Assembly (NCBI GenBank): GCA_037074705.1
Contig: CM073590.1
Location: 41,873,895-41,937,894 of the forward strand
DNA from: Zhengitettix transpicula
Lineage: Eukaryota > Arthropoda > Insecta > Orthoptera > Tetrigidae
Direction: 5' to 3'
Length of the DNA: 64,000 bases
Made by a program: the position numbers and the translations under genes. The notes under the pieces were generated by a model that was given only the letters and a program-made list of their open reading frames with translations, was not told the origin of the DNA and searched no databases. Below are positions 1-12,055 of this stretch, in pieces (the stretch's first letter is position 1; each line of letters opens with the position of its first letter).

Positions 1-825
1 TTTTGGTCAACTAAACGAATAATATGTAACAGAGAAATTTAGTTCCAGGCCGGACAAATGTTGAACGAGGGCCGGATGTTGCCCAGCGTTGCTTCAAACT
101 TCTTTACTCACTTCATCGTAGAAGGAGAAGGCGATTGTCTCTTTTTCGAAACAGGAAGGTTTGGTGTTGTTCTTCAGAGTTATTTCGCATTCTATCATTT
201 TATCCGCAAAAAGGAACTTTAGTTTTTTCTGTAGATAATAGCCTAGCTACTTGCTGCGGCCCAAGATAATGTTTTCATCAGTATGTCCGATTTTCCTGGC
301 TGGTGTAAAATCTGAACTTCTCCTGGTTTGGTATTCTACACTCTGTGTTTATTTTTCTGAGCCTTCAATTTCAGTATATCTGGATTTCAATTTTCTGTAA
401 CACCTAGATGATAACCAGATAAAATTTTCTAGTTATACAAGCGATCGGAGTCTTTGTATGTGGTATTTGTCGTTTCGTTGCACATTATCAATAACACACC
501 ATTCCTTTTTCTCAGAAGTTGTTGTGTGTCGGTGATATTCACAACTGAAGAAAACAGTAGTGTTGTCTTTGCATTTTCCATACAGCAAGCAAGTCGTGCT
601 TGTCTGCCACCGTCGTTCTCTTAAGCAAATGAGACTACTATTGGTTAGTCACTCAAATCGCTCCCGAAGGATGATGACTTCGTTAATCTGTATCCATTTA
701 TATATTTTTTGTGTCACATCCATAGTCTGTGTAAGAAGGTAAAAGATTTATATGAATCACTTATTAGGTTACGGCCGTTTTGTTACTCTGACACTGAGAA
801 ATGCAACAACTTGTGCATGTATGAT
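1..825. other. No recognisable feature
   Basis: AT-rich sequence with stop codons in all frames. The longest reading frame (60 codons, 560-742) has no recognisable motif and looks like chance. Confidence 0.6.
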
Positions 826-880
826 TAGATTAGATTTTATTAGTTTCATTAGTCTTCTGCTGAGGAAATAGGACAAGTCA
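826..880 (-). repeat. Short dispersed repeat, possible LINE 3' end
   Basis: The stretch around 857-880, reading CTGCTGAGGAAATAGGACAA and on into GTCAAA, recurs almost unchanged at 10320-10343. Read on the minus strand it is followed by a TAATCTAATC-like simple tail, a layout common at the 3' ends of non-LTR retrotransposons. Similarity between the two copies is limited to about 40 bp, so the LINE interpretation is an inference; a short conserved repeat of another kind is possible. Confidence 0.35.
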
Positions 881-884
881 AATT

Positions 885-3800
885 GATATTACGTACAAAT
901 GTATGAATGAGATATACATAAATACTCTAGACTATACATAAATAGAGATATGAAGAATTTAAAGTGTACATATTTGAAATTACATGAAATAGGTTCAGGG
1001 AGAATATAAGGAATGCTACACACGTAAATAAGGGAGAATAAGTTAGGTTACAGAACATTACACAAGTAAGAAATCTTAAATATAAAGTAAGGAAAAAAGA
1101 ATTGTAAGCTGAACTTCACTAATAGCACTAAAAGGTTTTCGAAAAATAAAACTGCACTGCACAAATAACACTCCCATTTGTATCTTCTTGTATTGATGAG
1201 CCTTCAAAGTGTTATCTGGCATCTCTCCTCAGTGGCTGGAAATCTCGTGTGGATGTCATGAAATAAACAATTGTGAAGTATCAGTTGGACACACAGACAA
1301 TAAACATTTATATTAGTATTCCATAAATTAAATTATCTTTCAGTTGCCAACTGAATATTTTATGTTCTTTTCAAATTATGACAAGTTATGTTTTTTCTTC
1401 GTTGCTTTGAGACGATTATTTTAGTTCGTTCGACCGTTAAAAAATAGGTTTTCCTAAACATGCAATACCATTGCGTTGGTTATTTTCTGCAATCAGTTCC
1501 TAATATTTTCCACCATTTGTTTGAGCTGTTTGCTGGGATGTGATGATATTATGTAATCCAGGCTTCGTGTTTAGTACTTAATTAAATTTTGTAAGATCGA
1601 TGCTGAAAAACGAAAATGCTTATTGCAGACTACAGAATTTAAACAACTATATATTTTACAATCTTACGGGAAACTATATCCTGCGTACCAGGAAACAATT
1701 TTTTTCATGGATAATACACATGTACAAGACTACAACCTGTCTCTAATTTAAATTAGCTCTTGTTCTGGGAAAATAACTCAAAAAACGATAATAACGAAAT
1801 CAGGCTATACATTTTCATGTTGCAACTAAAAAGATATTGCTTTTTATAAAAAATCAAAATGTAGGTAGTGATGTCGCGCCTGATGGGGTGGGGCGGATCC
1901 GTTCTGTGATCGTTTCTGCTCTTAAGAACTTTTACGCTGCATTATTTTTGATTCGTAGAGACGTATGGTCTGTATCGATAGTGTTTTCGTATTCAACTAA
2001 GTTTACAGACTGAAACATTACTTTAGAATTATTGTTCTCAATGAGAATTAAGTTGATGTTGAAAATAAATAATATTCCACACAATGTTAACTTATATTTA
2101 TGAAAAAGACAAGTCAGAATTCATACGTCGTATACAGTTTGGAAGATATTGTCGGAAATCCAGTGAGGCTAAAGAAAAACATGAGTGAGTTAATCGTTAT
2201 TGAGAGCCAAACAAAGCTTATGTAGTGACACCACGTGTGTCAATGAAGATGCCAGTACATCAGCGGATATAAGTATATAATTAAATCGCGTCCCATCAAC
2301 TTCATTATGTATTGCCATTTTAATTTAAGCAATCACAGATTTTAGTATGTGTTACCTTCCTTCTTATCTCATGAAAAACATGGTTGACTTTCCACGTCAT
2401 TGCCGGTATCCACTACGCAAGACACAACAGAATTTTTTATTATAATTTTAATTATATTTATCAAGGTATTCCAATATTTATTAGTTATGAGCCAAAAATT
2501 AATTTATTTAAATTCGAGTTGTTTCTGTTAATTTTAGCAGGATTGCAATGAAAAAGGCATTCGAACGAATTTCAGATTGTGGATATATTAGTGTCTCACA
2601 TAATTTTCCCGCTTTCTACGTGTTTTGATGATAAAAGTGTGTGTATTATGGGAAGAGACAAAGGCGGCAGTTATTTCGGTGTTTGACAGTTCGCAGTCGG
2701 CCTTGCCAGGTCCTTCACCGGACATTGCCCGAGCGCGCCATCGCTGCGACAGATAACTCACACCTACTACGTTTCATATACTTCAGCTACACAGTACTGT
2801 TTCAATTAACTATCTGTAACTAATATCCCTGGATGCGTTTTCGTTTTAATCTGCACGTGAAATTTTAAACTCAATGTTGTTTGGAGGAAAAATCTATCTC
2901 AAAATCAGTTTACCATCACTCCAAGAACATTAAGCTGACTGATTTTATTAAATATATCCATTATGGGACATGTATTTCTTAATCACATTTGTAATAAACA
3001 ATTTTGTCATGCAGCCTGCAGAACATATCCGATTTCAACACCTGGAATACATTTTACTTACATTATTCTTAGGCGAACGTTTGAGACACAGATGACTATG
3101 AACTTAGATAGCTATACATTCTAGATTTGTTCTTCCGTGTCTTATCCACGGTTAATTATTTGGGGATGCCAATGGTGATTCGAACCCCAGCCTGATACTT
3201 ATCCCTCATCAACCTCTTTTGGTTACTGGAACAAATTCAACTTAGAAATAATTACAAGCTAAACAGACAAGGAATGGTATTATAAATCCGTAACAATAAT
3301 CATAAACCTTACTCAAATATGAAATAGTAGTTATCAATACGAGTAAATAATTAACGAACCAGCCAAATAGGTCTATATGTTCAGTAAATCATATTCTATT
3401 TTATCTAAAAAAAATATGACACAAAAGTTTGATAGTTAGCTCAATAACTAAATAACGGAATCACTAATATTTATTGTAGCTACTTAAAAATAATTAATCG
3501 ATTTCCTGAATAATAGTTCAGTTCAAAGATGAATTGAAGGAACTTTACTCGAATTTCATTCGATTTGTACGATCTTAATGTTTCCTCGAATGTTAATTTC
3601 ATAGTCATTGAAAATTGTTGCTGGTAGTTTTTAGACAAAAGTCTTGTCGAAAAATATTAAGTCTTTCATTTTGATGTAGTGAACGTTGTAGTTACAGCCT
3701 TCTGGTTGTATTTTCCTTCATGTTGGTCGCTGCACACAGTCATCCAACATTAACTCTTACAGATAGCTATATTCAGATTCAATAACAATCTTTTGCATTA

Positions 3801-4630
3801 ACAAAAAGTGTCCAACCTTTGTTTAGTTTACTCATACAAGTTATGGAGTCTTCTTATTTCCTTGTCTGCCACGTTGTCTGTATAAATCACAGTGCAATTC
3901 CAAGTAAGGCGACCTTTGGACTTCCTGATAGTGAAACTAGAATTTATTTACCAACTACAAAACTTGCACAACTCTTCGCTATTTTCAACTCTAGACCTTC
4001 GCCCAGTGGGTTTTAACGATGTTAGTAAAGGTATTTTTTTGTGATCATTTTTATCCCCCCTCCTTACTTTTTTTTATTATTACAAAAATGGTATTAGAAA
4101 CTTATATGCAATTTAATATACAAACACAATCCTAACATATTTGTAATTCATAATAGAAGAGGCTTACTGTACAAGCTGATGGAAAAATAAAACGCTAATT
4201 ATTATGGTTATAATATTTGAATTTTTATTCCACTAAATGATTGATCACAAACATATCAGCTGTCTGAGAAAATAATTTAATATTTTTGATTCTAACAGAT
4301 TGGTTGATTCCAAAGTATTAAGTGTACGAGAATTACGATAGTATCATGAAACATTACATATGAAATCCTTTAGGATAACAAACATTATTGTTCACCAAAA
4401 ATAGTATTTGACATCACGATAACGAATCAGCTAACGAGCCTCAAGTTGTATCGGAAAAACTGTATCTACAATGTGTGTGAGGGACAGTGTTTGAACTAAA
4501 CATGAATAAATGTTGAAACATTAAAAGGATTGTCCCATTAAGTTTAGTTTGTTTTATATTTCTTTGCGAACTATTCAATCCATCATTTAAACTCTTTAAT
4601 TTATGTATATTAGTATTGTTTATTTATTTA
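885..4630. other. No gene recognised
   Basis: No supported coding exon. Three minor points: a patch at 1890-1930 resembles 42505-42545; 2650-2760 is richer in GC than its surroundings; and a B-box-like GGTTCGAATC lies on the minus strand near 3172-3183, without a convincing tRNA fold around it. Confidence 0.5.
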
Positions 4631-4679
4631 CTAGCTGGGTGCCCGGCGTTGCCCGAGATGTCGTTTATCTATAACCCCG

Positions 4680-7600
4680 GATATGACTCCAAATTCGGTT
4701 GCTTTTGCGCTATTTTTATGTAACGTTCCTCGAACCCTATGCCTAATGTGCTCACCTCCCATGCCGAAGGGGGTTCAAGTCATGGAGAAAATATATCGGC
4801 CGTTTTTACATATTAGAAGATGTCTACCCCCACAAATGTGCGATAATCAAAAAGTATTTATTTCACGCAAAAATCGACCGATTACATTGTCTGAAAATTT
4901 CTACCCCAGCCCACCACCTCCCGAACCCGTCGCGTTTCCCAGGTTGTTACAATTAGATTCAGGAACATTCCTAGTCTCTGAATTGATTCGAATCTCGGTT
5001 GTTTTTGCTTTTTTTTACTTAACGTAACTTCACTCCACCCCTAAGCTTGCTTCCCTCACAGGGGTTGAAATTATCCACAAACAGCATCGATATACATAAA
5101 ATCAAAGTAATTAACTCCAGGAAATAATTATCGCAAATATCGACCGTTTAACATATTTGAAAATTTCCACCCCCCGACCACTCACGCTTCGGGGACTTAA
5201 ACGGCAAGTTGAATGACGTAATTAAACTCAGTGACAAGTATAACCCCGGATTCAACTCCAATCTCGATAGTTCTGCTTTCTTTTTATGTAATTCCACTTC
5301 ACGCCCACCCTTAAGGGTGCACCTCTCCAAAGCCCTAAGTGGGTTGAAATTATACCCGCAGAACATGTAGAGAAATTTTTATGTATCTCATTGATGCCGA
5401 AATATATTTATTCGAAGCAAAAATCAGCCGGTTAACATGTTTTAAAATTTATTCCCCCGCCCAACTGCTCCAATCCCCTCACACCCCCGCACACCACCAC
5501 CACCCACCGTGAATATCCCACGTTGTCATAAACACTTTCACCTATATCTCCAATCTGGGATTTAATAACGTTTCGACCGTTTAACATATTTAAACAATTT
5601 ACACCCCTGGCAACCCTTCCTTGGGGGAGTTAAACGGTTAGTTGAATGTAATAATTTAACTCATTGACATCCAATGTCGGTTGTTTTTGCATCAACATAA
5701 TGTAATTCCACCCTTAAGGGGAACTCCATTCCCAATCCCGAAAGATGTTGAAATTATACATGGGCAAAATGTAGAGAAATTTTATTAATCTAATTAATCC
5801 CGAAATATATTTACTCGACGCAAAAAACTGCCGGTCAACATGTTTTAAAATTTCTATCCCCCGTACACCTCCACCCAACTCATCCCAACCCAGCGCACAC
5901 CCACGCGTTGCTCAGATTGTCACAAATAAATTCGGTGACATCCATTTCCTTCGATTTGACTTGAATCTCGGTTTTGCATTATTTTCTTGTAAATACCCTC
6001 CATCCCCCTATCATTCCCCCCATATCATCCCTACAAACATCATCGGTAGAAATACTATCAACGTCAATGGCCATGGAATTTATTTAATCCACGATAATAT
6101 CGATGATTTAACATGTTTGAAGAATTCCACCCCGTACAATCCCGCCCAAGGAGATTTCGATTTGACTCGAATTTCGGTTTTTCTCGCGTTATTTTTTTAT
6201 GAGTCCCAATCCACCACCACCCCTTACTATACACCTCCCTCATGCCGCAAGAAGGTTTAAAATTTTACACACAAAACTTGGATAGAAATACTATAAATAA
6301 TAATTAACCCTGAAAAATATTATTCAACTCTTATATCGTGATTTCTTGTTTCAATAATTCCACTCCCGTCCATCTCCACCCCTTGGAGTTCAATGATTAT
6401 TTAAATGTCATAATTAAACCCAGCGACATTCATAACCCTGTATTTGACTCTAATCTCGGTTTTATTCCCGTTATTTATTTTTAACTCCTGTTGAGCCCCA
6501 CTCCTAAAGTAAGCTCCCTCCAAATTACGAAATGGGTTCAAATTAAACACTGTAGTGAAATTTTAATGATCCCATTGTATATATTTATTCGACGCAAAAT
6601 TCGGAGCTTTACTTATTTTAAAATTTCTACTCCTTACCCACCACCGCCCAACTTCTCCCACCTTAATCCACCCCCGCGGATTGCTTAGATTGTCATAAAT
6701 AAACTCAGGGATATCCATTACATTCGATTTGAATAGAATCTCGGTTGTATTAGCGTTATTTTCCGGTATCTCACATCCACACCCACCCCTAAGCATGTCA
6801 CTCATGTCGCTAGGGGTTGAAATTTTACAAACATAAACTGGGTGGAAATATTAAAAATGTAATTATCCGTTAAAAATATTTATTCCACGCAAATATCGAC
6901 CGTTTAGCATGTTAAACCTTTTCCATGCCCGGTTCACCCCTACCCTTGGGAGTTAGATGGCCAATTGAATATCATAATGAAACTCTGCGACATCCACAAC
7001 CATTGATTTGGTTGTATTCTCAGATTTATTCGCGTTATTTATTTTTTTACTCTCACCCTTAAGAGTGCTCCTTTCCCATCCTGTAAGGGATGAAACTATA
7101 CTCATATAACATATCTTAGATACCTAAAATATTTATCTGCCTAAATAAATGTTTCCACCTCCTCCCGTAAGTGTGCTTCCCTTTCATGCCAAAAGGGGTT
7201 ACATTTTACAAACAACATTGGTAGATTTATTATCAATGTCACTGACCCCGACAATTAATTATTTCAATTAATTGTATTTATCCTTTAAAAATATTTACTC
7301 CACGGAAATATCGATCGTTTAACATGTTCGAAAAATTCAATCCCTGTCCACCCCATCAACTCCCGCCCCTTGGGGTAAAATGCTATAATTGAACTTGTCG
7401 ATATCCGTAACCTCGGATTTGACTCCAATCTCGGTTGTATTCGCGTTTTTTATTGAAGCGTTCCTCCACCCCACCCCTAAATGTGCTCTACTGATAAGCC
7501 CGAAAGGGGTTGAAGTTATACTCACAGAATGTGTAGAGAAATTGTATGAATCTGATTGATCCCGAAAAATATTTCGTCGTTGCAAAAATCGGTAGATTAA

Positions 7601-8990
7601 CATGTTTGACAATTTCCACCCCCGTCGCTGGGAGGTTAATTGCTTGTTTAATGTCGTAATTAAACTCAGCGTTATCCATAAATTTGGTTTTGACTCCAGT
7701 CTCGGTTGTATTCGAGTTAATTTATTAGGGTGCTTCTTTCTTATGCCGTAAATTGAAATTTTACTGACATACATAGGTACAAACACTATTATCTTTTTTC
7801 CCGGAAAATATTTATCAGACTCAAATATGGGCCTGGATAGCATGTTTTAAGATTTCCACCCCCAACCACCCCCGCTTGGGGAACTTAAACGGCAACTTGA
7901 ATATCATACTATACTTAAACTCACTGACAACCATAACCCTGGATTTGAGTCCAATCTCGATTGTGTTTGCGTTATTATTATATAAATCTTCTCACCCCCC
8001 CCCCTTAAGAGTGCTCCACTCCAATCCCGAAAGAGGTTATATTAAATACATGGAACATGTAGAAAAATATAATAAATCTCAGTGAACCAGAAAATTATTT
8101 ATTTAACGCAAATATCGCCTGCTTAACATGTTTGAAAATTTCAACCCCTGTCCATCCCCGCTTGAGAAAATTAAACTGTAAGTTAAATGTCATAATTAAA
8201 CACAGTGACAAATGTAACCCCGGATTCGACTCGAAACTCAAATGTGTTTGAGTAATTACGTGTAATGGCAATCCACCCCCAACCTTTAAGGGTGCATCAC
8301 TCCCATGCCTAAAGAAGCTGAAATTATAAACAAATATCATGTAGTGAAATTATATGAATGCTATTGATCCCGAATTAGATTGATTCGACGAAAAAATCGG
8401 CCGGTTAGCATGTTTGAAAATTTCTTTCCCCGCCCACCCCCTCTCATCACCAACCCACCCCTGTGAGTTTCTCAGATTGTTATAAATGGTCTCAGCGACA
8501 TCCATATCCCCGATTTGACTCGAATCTCGGTTGATTTGGCGTTAATTATATGAAACGCCCCTCCACCACCACACATAAGGGTGCTCCCATCGCATGCCGA
8601 AAGGGGTTGAAAATATACACAAACAACATCAGTAGAAATACAATCAATATAATTAACCTTAAAAAATATTTATTCAACGCAAATATCTGCCGTGTTTGCA
8701 TGTTCCAAAATTTCCATCCCGCTACCCTGCCTCTGAGGGATAAATGCTAAGTTGAATGTTATAACTAAACTAAGTGGCATTCATAATCTACGATTTGACT
8801 CCAATCTCTGTTGTATTCGCGTTATATTCCTGTAAAGCATCTCCACCCCAAACCCTAAGGGTGCCCTTTTCCCAGGGTGTAGGGGATGAAAATTATGTTC
8901 ATAGGTAGAAACACTATCAATATCTTTGACCCCTAAAAATATTTATCCGACTCAAATATCGACTGTTTTAGCATGTTTACGTATTTCCAC
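4680..8990 (-). repeat. Tandem array of ~280-bp diverged modules
   Basis: A recurring plus-strand landmark, AACATGTTTGAAAATTTCCA and variants, appears near 5148, 5435, 5581, 5834, 6104, 6613, 6899, 7317, 7593, 7833, 8117, 8402, 8690 and 8968. A second landmark, close to CCAATCTCGGTTGTATT, alternates with it about sixteen times. Most spacings are 240-290 bp, with a few shorter or doubled steps that indicate deletions. Each module also carries a C-rich block and a GGGGTTGAAATT segment. The copies are too diverged to be recent. The array lies wholly inside the Helitron-like element, so it is either an internal satellite or the product of repeated template slippage during replication. Confidence 0.8.
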
Positions 8991-9131
8991 CCCCGTCCAC
9001 CCCAACTTCTCGGGGTTGTAGACGCGTCTCACCCCGACAGTGTTTGTTTTCTGGTCGCAAAGAACACGTGTTCGAAATTTGGTTAAATTTGCTCCAGCGG
9101 TGTAGATTTGTATAAGGAACATACAAATATA

Positions 9132-9172
9132 TAAACAAACAAACATACATACATACATACAAACAAACAAAC
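9132..9172. repeat. Tetranucleotide microsatellite near Helitron 5' end
   Basis: AAAC and ATAC units in runs, lying just inside the 5' end of the element on its minus strand. The related copy at 27600-27640 has a GTAT run at the same place, so the microsatellite belongs to the element and not to the insertion site. Confidence 0.85.
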
Positions 9173-9204
9173 GCTCTTTTTTATTCATTAGATTTATTTT
9201 CTAG

Positions 9205-10299
9205 TTAGTATAAATTTATGAAATTATCACAATAAACTGTATTTTACTGAGCTATTATCGGACGTCATCCAGAATGCGCTCTATAGTGGAAATCGGTGAG
9301 TAATACATGAGGAAAACTATTCATCGTCATATGATGGATTTAATCTTGATATAGTCATTTTCTTGTAAATTTGGGAACAAGTAAGCCATGTATAGCTGTG
9401 TATTTCAATTTACCATAATTACTGCATGGCGACTTACTGTTTACCAGTGAGGTGTACCAGTTAATTATTTCAAATGTCGCCTAGATCGTTTCATAGGTAT
9501 CAATCGATTCAATAGTCGAACTATCAGTGAAAAAATGCAAATGCCCAAATTTGTCAATTTTTAAATAGTGGTTAAAATATCGTGAATTTATATTTCGGTT
9601 TATAGTTTACAGTATGTTTTAAACAAGTCCCATAAAATTTGCGACTGGTATGTCTGTTATCTTCAGCTCTCTCGTAAAGCACAGCACCAGCGTAAACTAA
9701 CGCAAGCTTTATTGACTCAACACTGTAGTAATTAATTATATTTTTCATGTTCCGCGTTTTGAATATTAAAGTACCGTTGTTGACGACAGCATCAATTATC
9801 GGATCGCTCACGTGTATTACTCTTTGTTGTTATTAAAATCAACCGTCAGTCTCAGTACACATGAATCTGTTTTATTAATTATGCAACTAATTAATACCAA
9901 TGTATTCCATAGCAAATCGTTTAATATTTCGAATCAAACAGAACGTTTAGGATAGTTGTTTAAGATTCGATTTGTATTTATATTTACAAATCCATTCACA
10001 CTTATTATAATAGGGTTATCCGTGTAAATACTGCCTGAATTTTTTTTATGTTGTGTGTGTAAAGTGTAATTGTTGAGAACATCACATTTTATTTATAGAA
10101 TTAGTTTACCACAATATTATAATTTATAAACTTTTAATAGGTTTTAGATCAGTACTTAATTTTCTGAAATCACTTTCCTAAACTTTCTTCCCAACGTACG
10201 TTTTTACCTACGCAAACGTACAGCCAATAATTGTATAATTTGTAGGCGTCATTTCATACATTTAATCCGAAATCGCAAAACAATAATAATACATTTATT
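9205..10299. other. No recognisable feature
   Basis: AT-rich sequence beyond the Helitron-like element. A minus-strand frame of 79 codons at 9572-9811 has no recognisable motif. I see no gene here. Confidence 0.55.
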
Positions 10300-10345
10300 G
10301 ATAATGATTAAGTTAGTTTGCTGCTGAGAAATAGGACAAGTCAAA
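10300..10345 (-). repeat. Second copy of the 826-880 repeat
   Basis: CTGCTGAGAAATAGGACAAG at 10321-10340 matches 858-878 with one base missing. The upstream plus-strand flank is rich in AATAAT and TTTATTG, which would be the 3' tail on the minus strand. See the entry at 826. Confidence 0.35.
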
Positions 10346-11693
10346 AAAATTAAGTTTTCACTGTATAGTTCCTAGAATAGCATATTTGAGAAAATTTACC
10401 ATTGAGGAAATAAAGAAATCGAAAAAATAAGTACACTTCTAACTTCTTAATCACTTTTAATTTCGAAGCTAGCATTTTACTGGTTTTTAAATGTTTAATT
10501 AATTAATCATTTTAAATGCTTTTGTATACCGTACATTTTGATGAAAAGTAAATGGTCATTTGGAAATATTGTTAGATGGAATAATGCTAATTCCAAATGC
10601 GAATTTAAATTCTTTATAAGCAACCTCATTTGATTATTGCAGTGTGTACAAGAAAATACTGCATATACCCACTTGTAGTCAAAGAGATAACGTGAAGGAA
10701 AATTTACACAAAATACTAGTATTTTATATTTGAAAGTTATTTTCATATTTTTCATTTTCAAATATTTTTTACTTATAATAATACTTTGTGAATTTTGGTT
10801 ATAATTAGAAATAAAAGTTCATAAAAGATATCCTAATGGAATATGGAGTTGTTCGCTGGTCACAAAGACTCTTTGTCTCGGCCAAAAAATTGATTTGATA
10901 ATCAAGACGTTTATTTCTCTCACAGGGATCGAGACAGTCTTGGTGGTCTTGGTAACTTCGATTTGACTTCGAAACCTAAGTCAATTCCAGTAAATTGCGA
11001 GCTATTAAATATCATGTAAGCAAAAATCCCACCTCGTAATAGTTATGAACTTTTCTGCGGTTAAATGGAAACATTATTCTTGCACCAGGCCGTTAATATT
11101 CATACAACCGTTTATTGTCTGATGAATAACTGAATTAATTTGGATCTATGAAGTATCATCTGAAAATCAATTCCTACCTATTACGAGAGTTTTCTGCGAG
11201 TGGATTGGCTCTTTACGGTCACGAAAGCCACTGTTGGAGTTCACGAGTTACCACGAACACGAAAGGTTTTCAGTTAGTCGATTAATTATGCTGATTGCCG
11301 TGTGCGAACGTTCCTCTAAACTATTGTCTTTCTTTTCTTCTATATTTTGAATACGCCGATTGCACGTGACAACGATAGTAATTACATTGTACCGTTTTCT
11401 GTTTTCATGTGATATATTAAGCACATTTGGACTCATATAGATCAATGTTATGATCAGTTTTGTTTATTTCAATACACACATTGTCGGCTGATGCGCGATA
11501 TTTTTCGCAACGTGTAACGACTTTGCTTAATTATATTAAGGGAATACATAATATACATTTATACTGCATAAGCTAAAACGGTAACTTCCCCTCTACTTAA
11601 GGTCGGTGTGTGACCAATTTATACAAAATCAAGAAGAACTATGATTTTTACCATTATTGTTTTAAAAATAGATTATCTTCAGCTGATACAGTA
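10346..11693. other. No recognisable feature
   Basis: AT-rich, with short frames on both strands that carry no motif. I see no RNA gene and no repeat I can support. Confidence 0.55.
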
Positions 11694-11707
11694 GGGGGGG
11701 GGGGGCT

Positions 11708-12055
11708 TGTAGACAGGCTATGAATAGTATAATCCACATAGTGGCAACTCCCCTCTTATAGCATAGGAAAGGGATTTGAAAGGAGATGCGGAAGGGTGGT
11801 GGAAGGTAGCTAAGGGTTAACTACGGCCCCCGGGCTATAGTTCACCTAAAAGTAATGCAGGGAAAACCCTATAAAAACCTGCATCAGGTAGGTCGGGCAT
11901 TGGGTACTTGTCCCACGCCTTTCCGATAGCGGGAGTTTGCTGTGGGGATGCAGCATTCCCTTCTCCGTGCCTCAACCAGTTTAGGAGGCAGCTGGCCGAC
12001 TATTCCAATGGGAATCGCGGACAACTCTTACCGTATGCCCAAGGTCTGTGACCCC
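11708..12055 (-). repeat. Dispersed repeat family (KLVEARRRE repeat), longest copy
   Basis: This is the most complete of five copies (others at 33665, 38406, 58236 and 58449). Shared plus-strand blocks include AATCCACATAGTGGCAACTC, GGATTTGAAAGG, TAAGGGTTAACTA, AATGCAGGGAAAACCCTA, CCTGCATCAGGTAGGTCGGG and GTCCCACGCC. On the minus strand the 5' half reads in one frame as ..PPKLVEARRRE.., which is also readable in two other copies. The minus-strand 3' end ends next to a run of C (G12 on the plus strand, 11694-11705). Copies share this 3' side and differ in how far they extend 5', which points to a retroposed family (LINE tail or long SINE). I do not recognise a named family, and no full-length source is in the window. 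Confidence 0.7.

Larger units (their letters stand above)
4631..9192 (-). mobile_element. Helitron-like element loaded with tandem modules
   Basis: On the minus strand the element begins with TC (9192-9191) in TCTAATGAATAAAAAAG. It runs through an ATGT/TTTG microsatellite (9132-9172), then a conserved leader with TGCGACCAG and CACTGTCGGGGTGAGACG (about 9020-9070), then many tandem modules. It ends in GCCGGGCACCCAGCTAG at 4631. TC at the 5' end, CTAG at the 3' end, insertion between A and T, and no terminal inverted repeats are the hallmarks of Helitrons. The same ends occur in the copy at 27580-29561. No Rep/helicase coding sequence is present, so it is non-autonomous. The classical strong hairpin just before CTAG is weak (only short GGC/GCC and GGG/CCC pairings), so assignment to the Helitron group rests on the ends and the insertion site. 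At about 4.56 kb it is more than twice the length of its relative, because of the tandem array. Confidence 0.68.

Noticed and set aside
560..742. 60-codon frame
   Set aside because: No motif, and similar lengths occur on both strands throughout the window; expected by chance.
3165..3240. Possible tRNA gene or SINE on the minus strand (GGTTCGAATC B box)
   Set aside because: No matching A box at the right distance, no acceptor stem and no convincing second copy.
5148..8340. Several reading frames of 63 to 168 codons inside the Helitron-like element
   Set aside because: They recur because the modules repeat; the peptides (for example NYDIKQAINLPATGVE) show no known domain and are broken in other copies.
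11694..11705. G-quadruplex candidate
   Set aside because: A single run of G, not four separate runs; a plain homopolymer. The same holds for 61769-61780.
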